Assembly: GCA_000697355.1 (NCBI GenBank)
Contig: JNEN01000779.1
Location: 62,001 to 126,000, forward strand
Length of the DNA: 64,000 bases
Source: Syncephalastrum monosporum B8922
Lineage: Eukaryota; Mucoromycota; Mucoromycetes; Mucorales; Syncephalastraceae
Direction: 5' to 3'
Position 1 is the first letter of the stretch. Each line of letters starts with the position of its first letter. The position numbers and the translations under genes were made by a program. Shown here piece after piece: positions 13,035 through 25,695 of this stretch. The notes under the pieces are model-generated. The model was given only the letters and a program-made list of their open reading frames with translations, searched no databases and had not been told where the DNA came from.

Positions 13035-16000
13035 GACTGTGTTTAAACTTCGTATCGGATGAAAGAAAAAGAAGGATGAATAGCTGCGAAGCTGCGCAAG
13101 ACACAAGAAAAGCCTCCATGCTTATATGTAATTTGTTTTAGTCACAGATCTCCCACGCGGGGACGTTGACGGCCGACCACCCGATGAGATTGATGACTCA
13201 AGGTTTATTTCTTTTCTCAAACTTGTGTCTTTACTTTCTTCTTAAGTGTGGACACTTAAAGGAGCACGGAGACGTGAAAAATTCGATGGGGTTTAATGTC
13301 GCAAAAAATTGTTAGCCTTCTCATACTTCCAATCCATCCAATTTGGCAGACCTCCTATCCGAGGGATGTTTGCTCTCTTGTCACGAGTCCCAATGCAGGA
13401 TTCCCAAGCACTTGCAACGAAGGTCACAAACTCAAACTACGTCGAAAGAACGCATCTGCAGCGTATGTGTGCGCCCTTCCTGAGAAAGTTTTGTGTGGAC
13501 TTGATTCAAATCGACCTATAGCCATGGGAGTTTTCATTTTGTCCACTAGAATTTATAGATACGGCCATGACTGTCTGTAACATGTTGCGTGGCAAGATTG
13601 CCTGCCACGCAAGAGCGGCCGCCATTGTAAAACTTTGCCACAAGATACACAAATCCTCGGCGCGGACCCCGAAAGACTTGTTGTTCCGCGGAGCGCTGGG
13701 AAACGAATAAATTGGGTTTTGTGGGAGTCTCAACCTTGGCGCTTACAAAGCAGTACCAGAGCATATACAGTGAAGACTGCAAATGCATACATGTAACTGC
13801 ACTTTGCTTTCTACTTTAAACAGAAGATCCAGTATGGTTTCTGTATGTGTATCTGAGATGCATATCTCATATAATTATACAAGTCCCTTAATGTGAGTTA
13901 AATGATATATATTTACTTACACTTGTTAACAGGTTTGTCGGATCGTTTAGCACGTACGTGCGTTTGCAGCTCTCCTACGCACGATTCATGTTTCACATGT
14001 ATTAAAGCTCTATACTGACTTTCATGCGCATGGTGTGTGCGTAATTGCCAAGAAGAAGGCGCACCTCTACTGGTCCTGATCTGTATTCCACTGCCCTCCA
14101 CGGACAACCACTGATTCCTTCGTTTTATAATTATAGCACTTGTCCCTGCATCCTGTCTCCTGCTTTCAGGTTCGACATCCTCTCACACACAAATGTACAT
14201 AATCGAACAAATAATCGAAATACAGAGAGAAAGAGTGGCTAAACTACTTACGTTTCGGCAAGTAGATTCGGCATAAATGAAAATGGCGAGTGAACCAACA
14301 CTTTCATATTGATAACTGATAGACAAGTTTACTACATACAGTACTATGTATCCACTACCATTACATCACTGCTCGTCATTAATTATATACTGAAGCCGCA
14401 CGACACATTTAGACAGCCTGCAGCAATTAGGTAAGAATACTGCCCTAAATGCTCAATTATTTTCTCCTTCAAGTGATTTATAGTCAGGCTTAGACCCTGC
14501 ACCGTGAGTCATAAATCAATATATTATGGTCCCCCATGGGTCAAATATAAGTATCTGGCCAGCTGCTCGGATATCTTCAGTGTATCGTCCTCTGTAAAAT
14601 CATCGAGATGCCTATGTTCCTGGTACACTAGTCAATAAACCGTATCTACACTGCTAGCCTACTTTTAGAATACTCTACCGAACATATAAGTTACTATATC
14701 TAAATGAAGAAAATAGTTTGAAGAGCCCTCAATGAATATGTATGAAACAGGCCAAACACGGTTATCCATGTCGACATGATGCCTTCAACTTTTTGAAGCT
14801 GTTTGGATACCAGTCATTGATGGGGGTTCTGAGGAAACTGGATGAGATTATCCGTCCCCCGATCCAATGCACCAAGGAACACTTCTAAGATTGGTGATGC
14901 GTGGATAAGAAGATACAGTGCCGCATGCATTGTCAGTGAAACGAGTTATTTTATTCATACCGATACGACCATAGGACTGTTATAGCAATAACGAACGACA
15001 TACAAGACAATGACTGACTAGAATATAGCCTTAAATTAAGGGCCTTTTTTCTTGGAAGAAAACGGGTGAATTATTTGACTCAGTCTCGGCAGATCCTGTC
15101 CTGTCAGTAAAAACATATTGCCCCTATCATTAATAATGATGCGGTTACTAATGTGTATCTACATTGTAAAGTCATATATGTAATAACTTTCTTTGTATGG
15201 GGACTTGCAAACTATATAACCCCCAAGCAATGTTTCTGTCGTCGTGCTATCAGTTCATACTGCACTATCTCTGTTCCTATTTTGGATCATTAAGCAGCCA
15301 GCATCTTGCTCGTCCATACACCGGTTTGCACGATAAGTCACCACGAAAAAAGTACACTACTGCGGACAGCGTTAATCTTCATCCATTGTATACATAGCGT
15401 GCTTTCTTACGTATCTCCTATCCTCTTCCTCCCTTCTGTCCGCTCATACCCTCCCCAACCATCGGTTTATTTTCCTGTTTCTTCCTCTGCGAGAAAGTGG
15501 AGTAGATCTATGTGTATACAATGGATGAGGTACAGTACTAACATGAAGTTCGATTTCGCTCCTTTTTTCCTTAGTGGCGTTGCCTTCTTCCCCGATTGCT
15601 GCTCGTCTCCTCTCCATTTCTCCAACCGTGGTATGGCCTAGACAACCAGTAGCCGATACCCTCGTCGAACGTCCTCCATCAAGGAATGTGCCTTGCACTA
15701 ATGTCTGGCAACGCCTACCAGTAAGAGTGGTAGGTGGTCTTTGGTTTTCTGGCTCTCGAAGATCTATTCAGACGCGCCATGAACGCGTATTAGTGACCCG
15801 GGCTCCGGCCGGTTAGGGATGTATAACAAGTGGGTTATAGTACATAAAGGACATTAGGGGAATGGAAGCACATACTGTAGGCTCACTATCAACTATTGAC
15901 TCTCTTGAAATAACAATATTTCAATTATGAAGTGGTGCTGGTGTTTTCTAAGCGTCGTGCTCCTTATCTTTGGCAGCGTTTCGTTTTTGAGAGCCTGATT

Positions 16001-16115
16001 GGCAAAAGGCAAAAGCCAACGGCTATTCAGTTGGTTGCGGGGATTGAAATGTATTTCATTTTCAAACCTGCGAGACGAGGCTTGCTTGCTCTTGCTTACT
16101 TGTTCTTCCTTCAAC
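13035..16115. other. 3-kb gene-poor region with small inverted repeats
   Basis: There are no convincing coding exons. It contains a perfect 10-bp hairpin at 13585-13594/13603-13612 (stem TTGCGTGGCA, 8-nt loop) and a separated inverted repeat at 15380-15396/15509-15527 (CATCCATTGTATACATA). There is a T- and C-rich stretch before 16116 that is likely SPT5 promoter and leader. The minus frame at 13546-13788 reads like protein in places (FRGPRRGFVYLVAKFYNGG), but I do not recognise it and found no splice extension. Confidence 0.5.
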
Positions 16116-19100
16116 ATGAAAGTCACCCCCAAAACAGCTGCGATCATTGAAGACGACGACGACGACATGGACATGGCAAAGGAGGAGGAGGAGGAGTTGC
16201 CCCAGGAAGAAGAGCAAGAAGTCGACCAGGAAGACGAAGACGAAGAAGACGAAGACGACGAGGAGGACGAGGTGCCTTAATTACCGTCCTCTGTTTTCAT
16301 TAGAACATTCACTCACTGTCTCTTCTCTCTAACTAGCGTCCTCGGAAACGTATAGCGAACCCTTTCATCGATGAAATGGCCCTCGTCGACGAAGACGAGG
16401 AAGAGGAAGAGGAAGAGGAAGAATATGGCCGTGAAGGTCGGTTTGATCGATTTTGACATTCAACCGTCATGGCTGACAATAACATTAACATTGTGCTAGA
16501 TGGCTTCATCGACGAGGAGCCTGAGGAAATGCCGTCCGTGTCAACAAGACATCAGCTCGATCTGGACAGACGCCGTCGGGAAATGGAAGACATGGACGAT
16601 GAGCAAGTTGCCGCGTTTTATTCTCAAAAGTACGGCAGTCGCCGGGCTCAGGCCTACAAGTCGTCTGAAGAAGTTCCTCGGCAGCTCCTGCTTCCAAGTG
16701 TGAACGATCCCAATCTTTGGATGATCAAGTGCAGGGTATGTGCATTATTGTCTGTTGACTCGTTCTAACTCGATTTTTGTTATAAGCCTGGAAAAGAACG
16801 TGATATCGTCCTTGCCATGATGAAGAGGTTCATGGATCGCCAGTTTTCAGACATGCCTGTCGACACATTTTCTGTTTTTGCCCGGGAGTCTCTCAAAGGC
16901 TACGTTTACATTGAAGCCAACCGAGTGGCCCATGTACAAAATGTACGTATTTCGTACCGTTCCAGTCTTACATACTCATGCATTGATTAGGCCATTGCAA
17001 ATCTACCCAATCTCTTCCATTCAACCTTGATGCTAGTCCCAATCGAGCAGATGGTCGACTCGATTAATATCAACAAGAAAGAAACGGAGATTCCAGTAGG
17101 CGGCTGGGTCCGCATTGAACGCGGCACTTATGCGGGTGATCTAGGCAAGGTAATTGAGGTCTCGGATGCTCAAGATAGCGCCTTGATCAAGGTGGTACCT
17201 CGCCTGAACCTCGAGGGACATGACAACGACATGGACAGGAAACGTAAAAAAGGCGAACGCCCTCCGCCTCGCCATTTCCATCCCGATCGCCTGAGCCAAC
17301 GACAAAAGTACGCCTTGATGAAGAAGGGCCCTTACTGGCAGCTCGGCAACGACTCGTTTCGCGATGGCTATCTCGAAAAATCATTCAAAACCTCTGCACT
17401 TCAGATCGAAAACGTCAGCCCGTCTTTGGAGGAGATTACAAACTTTATGGGTGACGCTGACGCGACAGGCGAGGATGCAGAGCGCGCTTTGGATATCTCG
17501 GCTGCCTCTCTCCAGGCGATGAACGACGCGCAAGCCTCGAGCCTCTTGCAGACCGGTGATATCGTCGAGATCACGGAAGGCGGCATGAAGAACTGCGTTG
17601 GTACGATTGAGAATGTCGATGAAAGCTCAGTCACAGTCGTTCTGGATCTCTCGGGCATGAAGCGACGCGTGACCGTTCCGTCCCGCCAAGTACGCAAGAA
17701 TTTTAAACCCGGAGATCACGTCAAGGCCATTCACGGTCGGCACAAGGACGAGAGCGGTATGGTTGTCAAAGTGGAAGACAGCGTTATCACCATGCTGGCG
17801 GACTCCTCCATGGCGGAAATCAAAGTGTTTGCAAAAGATCTGCGTGAGGCTGCAGAGGTGACGTCGAGCAGAACATCCATGGGCATCTATGATCTGCACG
17901 ACCTTGTTCAGCTTGAGTAGGTGTTCAACGCAAATTTAGGTCCATTTACTGAATTTTCCAATCTAGTTTCCATACTGTGGGTGTCATTATCAAGGTGGAC
18001 AAGAGCACGCTGAAGGTCATGACACAAAACGGTGATGTGCGCACCATAGAACCACATCAGATCACAAACAAGCGTGACAGCAAACGTGCATTCGCGACGG
18101 ACGCGAATGGCAACAGCATAACTGCGGGTGATACCGTGATGGAGAACAAGGGTCCCCGACAAACGTGTACTATCCTTCATATTTATAAGCATCTCGTCTT
18201 TTTACATTCCCGAGAAAACATGAACAACTTTGGTGTCTGGGTTACCAACACCCGCTCGGTGACGAGCTTGGCACCCAAAACCCGACAGCCACCGGTAAGT
18301 CTTTTAGAAAGAGGCAGGTACATCATGCTGAAGTCAAATAGCCCACGGCGAACCGCGGGGGACACGACATGCGGGGGCGTGGCCGAGGAGCGCCTGGCAT
18401 GCGCGGAGGTATGGGTGGTGGCCGCGGCCGCGGCGGCCGAGATAACCTGGTATCCAAGACTGTTCGCATCACACAGGGTCCTCACAAGGGCTATATGGGT
18501 ATCGTTAAAGATTCAACCGAATCTATGGCCCGTGTCGAACTGCATACCAACTGCAAGATTATCAACATGGACAAGAGCAAGCTGGTTCTGGTGGATCAAC
18601 AAGGCAATGTCATAGGCCCCGTTGTCAACGGTGGCGACCGGTTTCAACCTCCCCAGCCGCAACCATCCTACAACACCCCCGTTGGCGCTCAGACGCCCAG
18701 ACATTATGGCACAGGTGCCCAAACTCCGCGTCACTATGGCAGTGGCTCGCAGACACCGGCCTGGAACTTGGGCTCGCGTACGCCCAATCCACACCGGGAC
18801 TCGAGCAAGACGCCTGCATGGGACCTGGGTAGCAAAACACCAAACCCTTACGCGGACGGTTCCCGGACACCTGCTTGGGATGCAGGTAATAGAACGCCTC
18901 GTCATCCCGGTTCATCCTCATCGTCACGGTGGGAGGCAGGCGGACGGACGCCGGCCAGAAACGACGGCAGCAAGTCACCGAATTGGGACTCTGGGAGTCG
19001 CACTCCGCGCTACGAGACTGCGCCTACACCTGCTGCTGCACCGACGCCCGCCGCACCTTCCAGCCACGTCCCTGCATCCCCTGCACCATTCCCGCAAACA

Positions 19101-19715
19101 CCGGGCGCCAACTTTGGTCAGACGCCCTACGAAAGCGCAGCCACACCCTTTGAAAGTGCACCTACGCCCTATGATAGCGCACCCACACCGGGCGGTAATT
19201 TGCCACCTGCCACGCCTGGCATGCTAAGTGCTCCCACCCCGGCTGCGCACATGTTTGGCGCTCCTACTCCGGGTGGCTACGTACCCTCCACGCCAGCGGG
19301 TTCGATGCAGCCCCAGACGCCCTTCATGCCGTCGGGTGGTGACTATAACGACGTGGATGACCGAGACCAAAGAAGCGGCGACTGGCAAATCGAAGACATT
19401 GAAGTGAAAATCACAGCCCCCAGTGGCACTGCCAGCGCCGGGCAGATCGCTTCCATTCTGTCCGTAGACAGTGACAAGCGTACGTGTACAGTTTCCCTCA
19501 ATGACGGTGGACAGGCCAACGTACCCTTTACCAATATGGAGCCTGTGCGGCCGACGAAGCGGGATCCCGTCAAGGTCCTTTTGGGTGAGCATCGGGGTGG
19601 CATTGGTTCTCTGATTGGTGTCGATGGTCATGACGGTATCTTGCGCTTGCAAGGTCAAGGCACAGGTTTCAAGTTTGTCAGTATCGACGCCGTCGGTAAA
19701 CATACGCCTCGTTAA
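16116..19715 (+). CDS. SPT5: Transcription elongation factor SPT5
   Basis: Large subunit of the Spt4-Spt5 (DSIF) elongation factor that clamps RNA polymerase II. Order: a very acidic N-terminus (16146-16440); the NGN domain ([49 protein letters not shown]); KOW motifs ([57 protein letters not shown], a KOW near [17 protein letters not shown], and [20 protein letters not shown] after a Gly/Arg-rich linker); a C-terminal repeat region of TP-centred units (18690-19300); and a final KOW ([21 protein letters not shown]). Intron 1 is 16272-16336. About six introns fall in the first two thirds, and the last long exon from about 18340 is unbroken. The downstream transposon debris is intergenic. Confidence 0.97.
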
Positions 19716-19915
19716 CCCCAGCATAAATTCCACAAAAATAAATACACTCTCATTTCGATCGTTTCGATTCTTGTTTTATATCTAACTCTTCTTTTATGTA
19801 AGTTCCTTAAACCACAAACTGATCGTTTTCCCCGGTTCTTCGGTATAATAGTTTTGGACATGTCCAATCACGAATTCCTTCAAGTCGTTCGCTGTGATGT
19901 ATCTTTGGTCATATA

Positions 19916-20000
19916 CAGTAGCCGCGCGCATAAGTTATACATTCGGGAGATCAAAAAAATATAACTAAGGCCAGAATATAACTTATCCGCGCGGCTACTG
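19916..20000. mobile_element. 85-bp MITE with Tc1/mariner-like ends
   Basis: Near-perfect terminal inverted repeats of 24 bp (left end CAGTAGCCGCGCGCATAAGT, the right end its reverse complement with a single C/G mismatch) surround about 37 bp of AT-rich DNA. A TA dinucleotide sits on each side (19914-19915 and 20001-20002), as expected for a TA target-site duplication. It has no coding capacity. The short length, CAGT ends and TA duplication fit a non-autonomous Tc1/mariner element; the parent transposase is not in this window. Confidence 0.85.
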
Positions 20001-20404
20001 TATGCTGTTTATCAGCTGGTGGAGGATGAACGCTCATCGTGGCAACAAAAACCTCCATGATCGCACGTTTGGATAGAGTTGGCTCTGTGGAAAATAAAGA
20101 TATATCAGACGTGAAGACATATTTCAACAATACTATCATTACTTTCGTCGAATTCGTATGAGTTTTCAGTTCCTTGGCTCTCTTGAGATGATTCAGGGTA
20201 CAACAACCAATCTTCCTGTTGTCCGACAACAACTTCACGACCAACAGCAGCAGGCACCGACTTGATTAGGTCCTTGCGATAAACCACTTGGAAAACACTT
20301 TCATCCAACGTGGCTTTACAGATTTTTTTGTTTGTTGCATTCACTTCTTTGCCCAACAAAGCACACGCAGCTTCGCCTCTGGTTGCTGAAATCATGACGG
20401 AGAA

Positions 20405-20965
20405 AAGAAACGCAGGTCAATTTGGAGGACACGGCGTACACTTGGGTGGAGCCGTACCTCGAAGACTTGGACACGCCCGACATGAACCCGGTGATAGTGT
20501 CGTTCCCAGCGTTTATCAAAGCCTTCCGGGCAGTATTCGGCGAGGTCAACGAGACCAAGAATCTGCCGTATTGAAAACAATGTTATAACCAAATATTTCT
20601 GCCCCTCCGTCTATTACCATACCATGCCTACCTCGCACAAAGGAGCCTCACTGAGCCACTTAAGCTACCCATTGTGCTCCGGTATTAAGGGAAGACTGTG
20701 CAAACAACCCCCATGATAGACTCGAGTGCCATGGAAAACTTCGTCGACCTATCCTTCGTACAACGTCACAGTATCCCTGTCGATAATAAGCAACCCTTAC
20801 AAGTGTTTACGGTCGATGGTCGCGCAATCCGCTTCGGCCTCGTCACTCAAGAATGTCACCGTTTCTCCCAAAGAGACATCATACAGAAGTGTCAAGACGA
20901 GAATTTTGTTCATGCATCTTTCATTGTTTGTGTTACCGTGTTCGTTATCATAGAAATTTGCTGTG
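20405..20965 (+). mobile_element. Decayed Ty3/Gypsy retrotransposon fragment (gag and protease)
   Basis: Two pieces of a Ty3/Gypsy-type polyprotein lie in order on the plus strand. At about 20405-20575 a Gag-like capsid stretch reads AYTWVEPYLEDLDTPDM, then SFPAFIKAFRAVFGEVNETK and a stop. At about 20700-20880 a retroviral-type aspartic protease stretch reads MIDSSAMENFVDLSFVQRH, then IPVDNKQPLQVFTVDG and IRFGLVTQEC. The catalytic DSG of the protease is replaced by DSS. Stops, lost sequence and absence of reverse transcriptase, integrase and recognisable LTRs show an inactive remnant. It lies between SPT5 and GUP1, 400 bp from the MITE. Confidence 0.75.
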
Positions 20966-21142
20966 GAGGAGATCTTTTGGATTGTTTTGTGGAATTTATC
21001 AGAGGGCAATTCCCTCATTAGAAAAATAATCCATCGTTTGTAATGGAGAATTGAACATTGGCAATAAACACTTGCTTCATGACAAACAAATGTCTTGCGT
21101 AGATTAGGATTGTGGGTATACTTTACTTATTTCTGATTGGAT

Positions 21143-23331
21143 TCACATCTTATACTTTGGATCACCTCTTCGCTTCTCAGTCTCCCTTATCTCAAACATG
21201 ATTTGAACCGCAATGAATAGACACACCGTTACAGTGCCGAGGAAAACGATGCCTGTAACAAGGGTAAGTCATTGTCATCGGAATCACGAAATCCTATACC
21301 TTCGAAAGTGCCAAAAATGCGTTTGAGCATGTCGACCATACCGTCCACACCAACGCAGAATCCGACCAAGTTCGCAATCATCATCATAAGGATATTCGCA
21401 ACCGCACCCAAACCGCACACAAAGCGGTAATAGGGTTTTGCTCCGAACTTTGACGTGGTCATGAGACATCATGCATAAACACCATCCGAATCGCTTACCT
21501 TCTTATAGGAGAACAGCCGACTCGCGATCAGCTCTGGCATGAGGAACAGGCAAATCAACCATCCCCAGGCAAGCAACTTGAGCTCGATGTCATGCCATAG
21601 GGCAACGAAAGTAAAGATGACCCACATGTTGTACATAAAGTACTGGGACCCGCCCAGGGGAACAAAAATGTATCTACAGCAGGTGTGAGACGGCTTATGT
21701 ATGAGCAATGTCCGTGCATACCTGATCATCCACCGGTTAAAGGTGCGATGCCAGCTTTTCCAGAATCGCTGAGCCGAAAAATTATTGCTCATACAGCGGA
21801 TCATGTTCTCCTCGGTGTAGATACCATCTGCCAGACCCCAGAGTCGGAAGAAGCGCCAGGGAATCAGGAGTTTCATCCAGATGATGACCAGGTTGAAGTA
21901 GCCGATCATGCTGAGTTCAAGTGGCGTGTCGCCCTCCCACGCCTTGGTCTTGCTAATCGCAACCACATACAAGTAGTGCAGTGTCAATTCCATGACCAAA
22001 AGGACGGCTGCGAGGCGTAAAGCATAGGTAATGACAAAACGTTTCGTGATTTTGGCAGAAGGATACCGTATCTGTAAGCGCTTTCAGTACACCATCCGCC
22101 TCATAGACATAAATGTACCTGCGATATGAAATCATTGTAGGTGATGATGGGACCGCACAGGTACAGTGGGATATAGAGGACATACGCCATGAAATTGATG
22201 TAGTTGTAATCGGATGAAAAGCTGGGGACAGTAATGCGGTCCTTGTCAGAAACAGGGGCGCCGATGCGATCATCCTTCTTTGTATTGTGGTGTTAGTGGG
22301 AACGCGCACGTTGTTTGCACGTATACATACCTCATAGTGAATACGCGGTTTCTTAATTTGCCAGTAATAGTCCATGTTGAAAGAAACGAGACGCAGCATG
22401 CAAAAATTAAACAGAATGTGCCATCGAGGCTGAATACCGTCGTAATCATCCTATCAAACCGAGTCAACATAGATCTTATTGTACAACGGCAAATAGAACG
22501 TACAAGCCATGCCAAGGAAGGACCTAGCAGCGACGCAAATTTGTATCCATCATTCCATTCATTCAAGAACAGGATGCCCAAGTTAAAGGCCCAGGTGAGA
22601 GCCGGATTCCAGATCGATCCGCCGGTGAGTTGGCCAATAACGTAGCTAACGGAGACGATGAAAAGGATCTTCAGAGCGCTGGTACCATGGAGAATGGTGA
22701 CAATCACGAGGGAGGAGAGGAAGAAAAAGTGGATCCGGTGCAGAGGCTGGTCTTTCCTTTTGGCGGGAAGGGGAGACGCAGTGTAATGGCGGAACAGATG
22801 GCTGCAGCACAGATAACCGAGTGCAAGGGCGAGAAGGCTGGGCACATTGTCCCGAAAAGTGGCATATTGATTATCGCTGTTGTCCTACAGACCAGGAATG
22901 AATGAGTGAGAGGCACACAATACGCATGAAATACGTACAACTTTGCGATTCGGGATCCAGCCCTCAGAGAGTAAATGCTCGTATTCCGCGTAGTGCACAT
23001 TATCAGCTAAAAATTATCACGCTGTGCTTAATAACGCCAAATCATACAGCAGTGCCATATTTACCTTTGCTTAAGCGGTAAGTCACATAAAACATGTATG
23101 GGACGACAATGGTGAAACAGAAATAATAAAAGTAGAATTCTTCAACAGAGGAAAGCACAGAAAAGATTGGCATGATTGAGTAAGCGAAGGATTGACCATT
23201 GTTGGGCGCGAATGAAAAGTACCTTTCGTGTGCCATCGGGAGGGTTGTAGATTCTTTGAGGAGGATGACGGCATCTCGGCGGGAGTTGGTGAGGACAACT
23301 TCTCGTTCACCCACTTTTTGTCCGTTGTCAT
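21143..23331 (-). CDS. GUP1: GUP1-like MBOAT acyltransferase
   Basis: Membrane-bound O-acyltransferase of the Gup1/HHAT group. In yeast Gup1 remodels GPI-anchor lipids in the ER and affects glycerol uptake and wall integrity. About ten exons. The N-terminus ([14 protein letters not shown]...SRWHTK) splices in phase to [20 protein letters not shown]. Further blocks: [52 protein letters not shown], then the MBOAT core [28 protein letters not shown] and [20 protein letters not shown], where the His of ALWHD is the family's active-site residue. The last exon, after a GTATAG..CAG intron, reads [20 protein letters not shown] and ends RRGDPKYKM, the typical Gup1 tail. The start ATG precedes the charged cytosolic leader and is well supported. 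Confidence 0.93.
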
Positions 23332-24262
23332 GGTTCGAATGCAGGAAGGGACAAGGTAATGAAGGAGGAGGTGCTATTGCTGTAGTTGCTGCCGCAGTTG
23401 CTATAGTTGTACGCGTGAAGAGAAATCAGTGAATTGAAGGTGTGGATGAATGGGGCAAAGGATCAGGCCAATCAGATTCACCTTCAATTTGCTGTTTCTA
23501 TTCCAGGCATGTCGTACACTGGTAATTTGAGAGGGTTAGCTCAGCACAAACGGAAAGACAGCAGCATGTGTATCTCGTCTTTGGCGCTTTAGCAGATATC
23601 TAAGATACAAGGAGCGCAGACAGTAGAAGACTAAAATTAAATAAAAAAGGTTTTAATAGCAAAAAACATGAGGTGTTGGTTGTAGCGTACTAGAATTCCT
23701 GCGAGCCTGTGTCAGAACAGGATTGACAAGATACTGAGCAACATCAACAAAAAATTTATGGACATGTATCTATATGGCATGGAGGATGAAGAGTTGGCAC
23801 TTGCTACACACTAGAATGACTTCTGGGAAGTTTCCATGTCAGCTGAACATGACCCTCAGTTTTATAAGGGCATTGGCAAGCTTATCTTTGCTATGAAGGA
23901 TAGACTCCTTGTCGAAGGCACGGATGGCCGTTGTGCGCCCCCTCGTGAGTAGGTAGCGGAGGAAGAGGAGGGCAGCCAAGCATGGATGCACAGAACTGGA
24001 AATTCTAGAAATCCTGTCGAGGGACCCCCGATAAATGACCTTCTCCGTGCTGTCATTCAGAGAGGGTGCGCTAATGAAAAGAGAATACAGAAAGCGAGGA
24101 AAAAAAGAGGGTAAGATAGAGTACTTTGAACAAGGTAGGCAGGTATTTCGATGCGGACCTTGGTTGCGTCATTTACACGCGATTTGAAGGTCGCATTTTT
24201 TTTTTTTTTTTTTTGCGGCCATACTTTCTTTTGCAAGTCGACTAGTTAGATCTTTTTCTTTG
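23332..24262. other. Divergent promoter region between GUP1 and SNF5/SFH1
   Basis: About 930 bp, probably holding both promoters. A 19-nt T tract at 24196-24214 sits 50-65 bp upstream of the SNF5/SFH1 start and is a plausible nucleosome-excluding poly(dT) element. No other gene is recognised. Confidence 0.6.
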
Positions 24263-25695
24263 ATGAGCCTCACGCCCAACGGATCGCAGCCTTCGCCCAG
24301 TCATGGACAACAGCGACAGCTGCAGCCCATGATCCCTTATCCCCAGCCACCACAGCCGCAGAATCACCACCAGCCATACCAACATCAACCGTATCCGCCC
24401 TACTCATCACAGCAACCCCATGTCATGCCGCCTTTTCCTCAACAACCGCAGTACGCGCCTCAGTACATGATGTCCCGCGGCCCTTCTTCCAACACCCAGG
24501 GCCTCTACTCCACTTACCCCGCGCGTCTGCGTCAATCCGATGACAATGCCTTGCTTCTCCCCACCAGCTATCTCACCGCAAGGAAACCTAAATTCACAGG
24601 CGAATCCGACGATGACTTTGACGACCTCGTGGAAGAATCCGACGAAGGCACGCCGTCCTCTGGTCCTCGCACGCGATCAGGTCCTAATCAAGCGAATGCA
24701 CGCGCGAGCACGCCACAACAGCCTGCGCCGGGAGGTCAAGTCATGTCAACCCAAGATCTCCGCAAGTCCATTCGGAAGAAATCTCACTTCTACCCCTCCG
24801 AAGATGAACTCGATCGCGCCTCTAAAATGGAAGAGGTCCTTGTGCCCATTCGACTGGATATTGATATGGACGATGTCAAGCTGCGTGATGCCTTTTTATG
24901 GAATATGAATGGTATGAGTATGATGGGAACCATGTTGAATTCCTTGGCTTACACCGTTGCCTTTGACAGAACAATTCTTGACCCCAGAAAAGTTCGCCGA
25001 AATGCTCTGTGAAGACCTGGATCTGCCGATGAGCCGTTTCATGGCCACTATCGCAGAGTCAATACGACAACAGGTGGTTGATTTCGAGGCAGTACACGAG
25101 GTGGAGCTGCCACCCAACAGCATCCGCGTCGTGATTAATGTAAGTCAGCAACATGGCAAATGTGATTTATATTCATATTCGAGTATAGCTGGATCTCCAG
25201 GTCGGGAAGATCAACTTGCGTGACCGGTTCGAGTGGGACCTAGACAACACAGCCAACAATGCTCCCGAGGTATTCAGCAAACAGCTCGCATCAGAAGTGG
25301 GCCTGGGAGGGGAATATGTCTCTATCATTGCACATGCCATTCGAGAGCAGTTATACCGACACAAACGACAATGGGTGGATGAGGTAACGTTTTGTTGATC
25401 CTTGTTTGCTCTTCTAACACCTTATACAGCAAGCCTTGGATGACGAGCTGGTTGAGCCTCTCCGAAGTGGCTTCCGAGGCATTGAGGATGCAGAAACATG
25501 GGCACCACAGATGGAAATGTTATCCAATGAGGAGCTAGAGAAGCTACTTATCGCACAAGAGCGTAACATGAGGTAAACCGGATTTTGAAGAATGGCGAAC
25601 AGGGGGGCTGACCTTCTGTGTTCTGTAGACGTCTCCGAAGAGAAACCCGCTTTAAACGTTCTCGACGACGCATGTCGGTTACACCGCGACCCTAA
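24263..25695 (+). CDS. SNF5/SFH1/INI1-family chromatin remodelling subunit
   Basis: Core subunit of SWI/SNF-type remodellers that contacts the nucleosome acidic patch. Order: a Pro/Gln/His-rich low-complexity N-terminus (about 90 residues), an acidic linker (GESDDDFDDLVEESDEG), a short Lys-rich motif (STQDLRKSIRKKSHFYPS), then the SNF5 domain: LVPIRLDIDMDDVKLRDAFL, LTPEKFAEMLCEDLDLP, the first repeat ending ELPPNSIRVVIN, and the second repeat QVGKINLRDRFEWDLDN through FSKQLASEVGLGGEYVSIIA. The C-terminus is basic (RLRRETRFKRSRRRMSVTPR). Five exons. The length (about 400 aa) is nearer to Sfh1/SMARCB1 than to the long yeast Snf5, but Sfh1 (RSC) and Snf5 (SWI/SNF) cannot be separated safely here. 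ATG 24263 is the first ATG after the poly(T) tract. Confidence 0.93.

Noticed and set aside
13585..13612. 10-bp hairpin as a possible transcription terminator
   Set aside because: Bacterial-type terminators are not expected in a fungal nuclear genome and no gene ends here.
18622..19227. Long alternative plus frame across the SPT5 CTR
   Set aside because: Arises from the repeat structure in another frame; the TP-repeat frame continues into the conserved last KOW.
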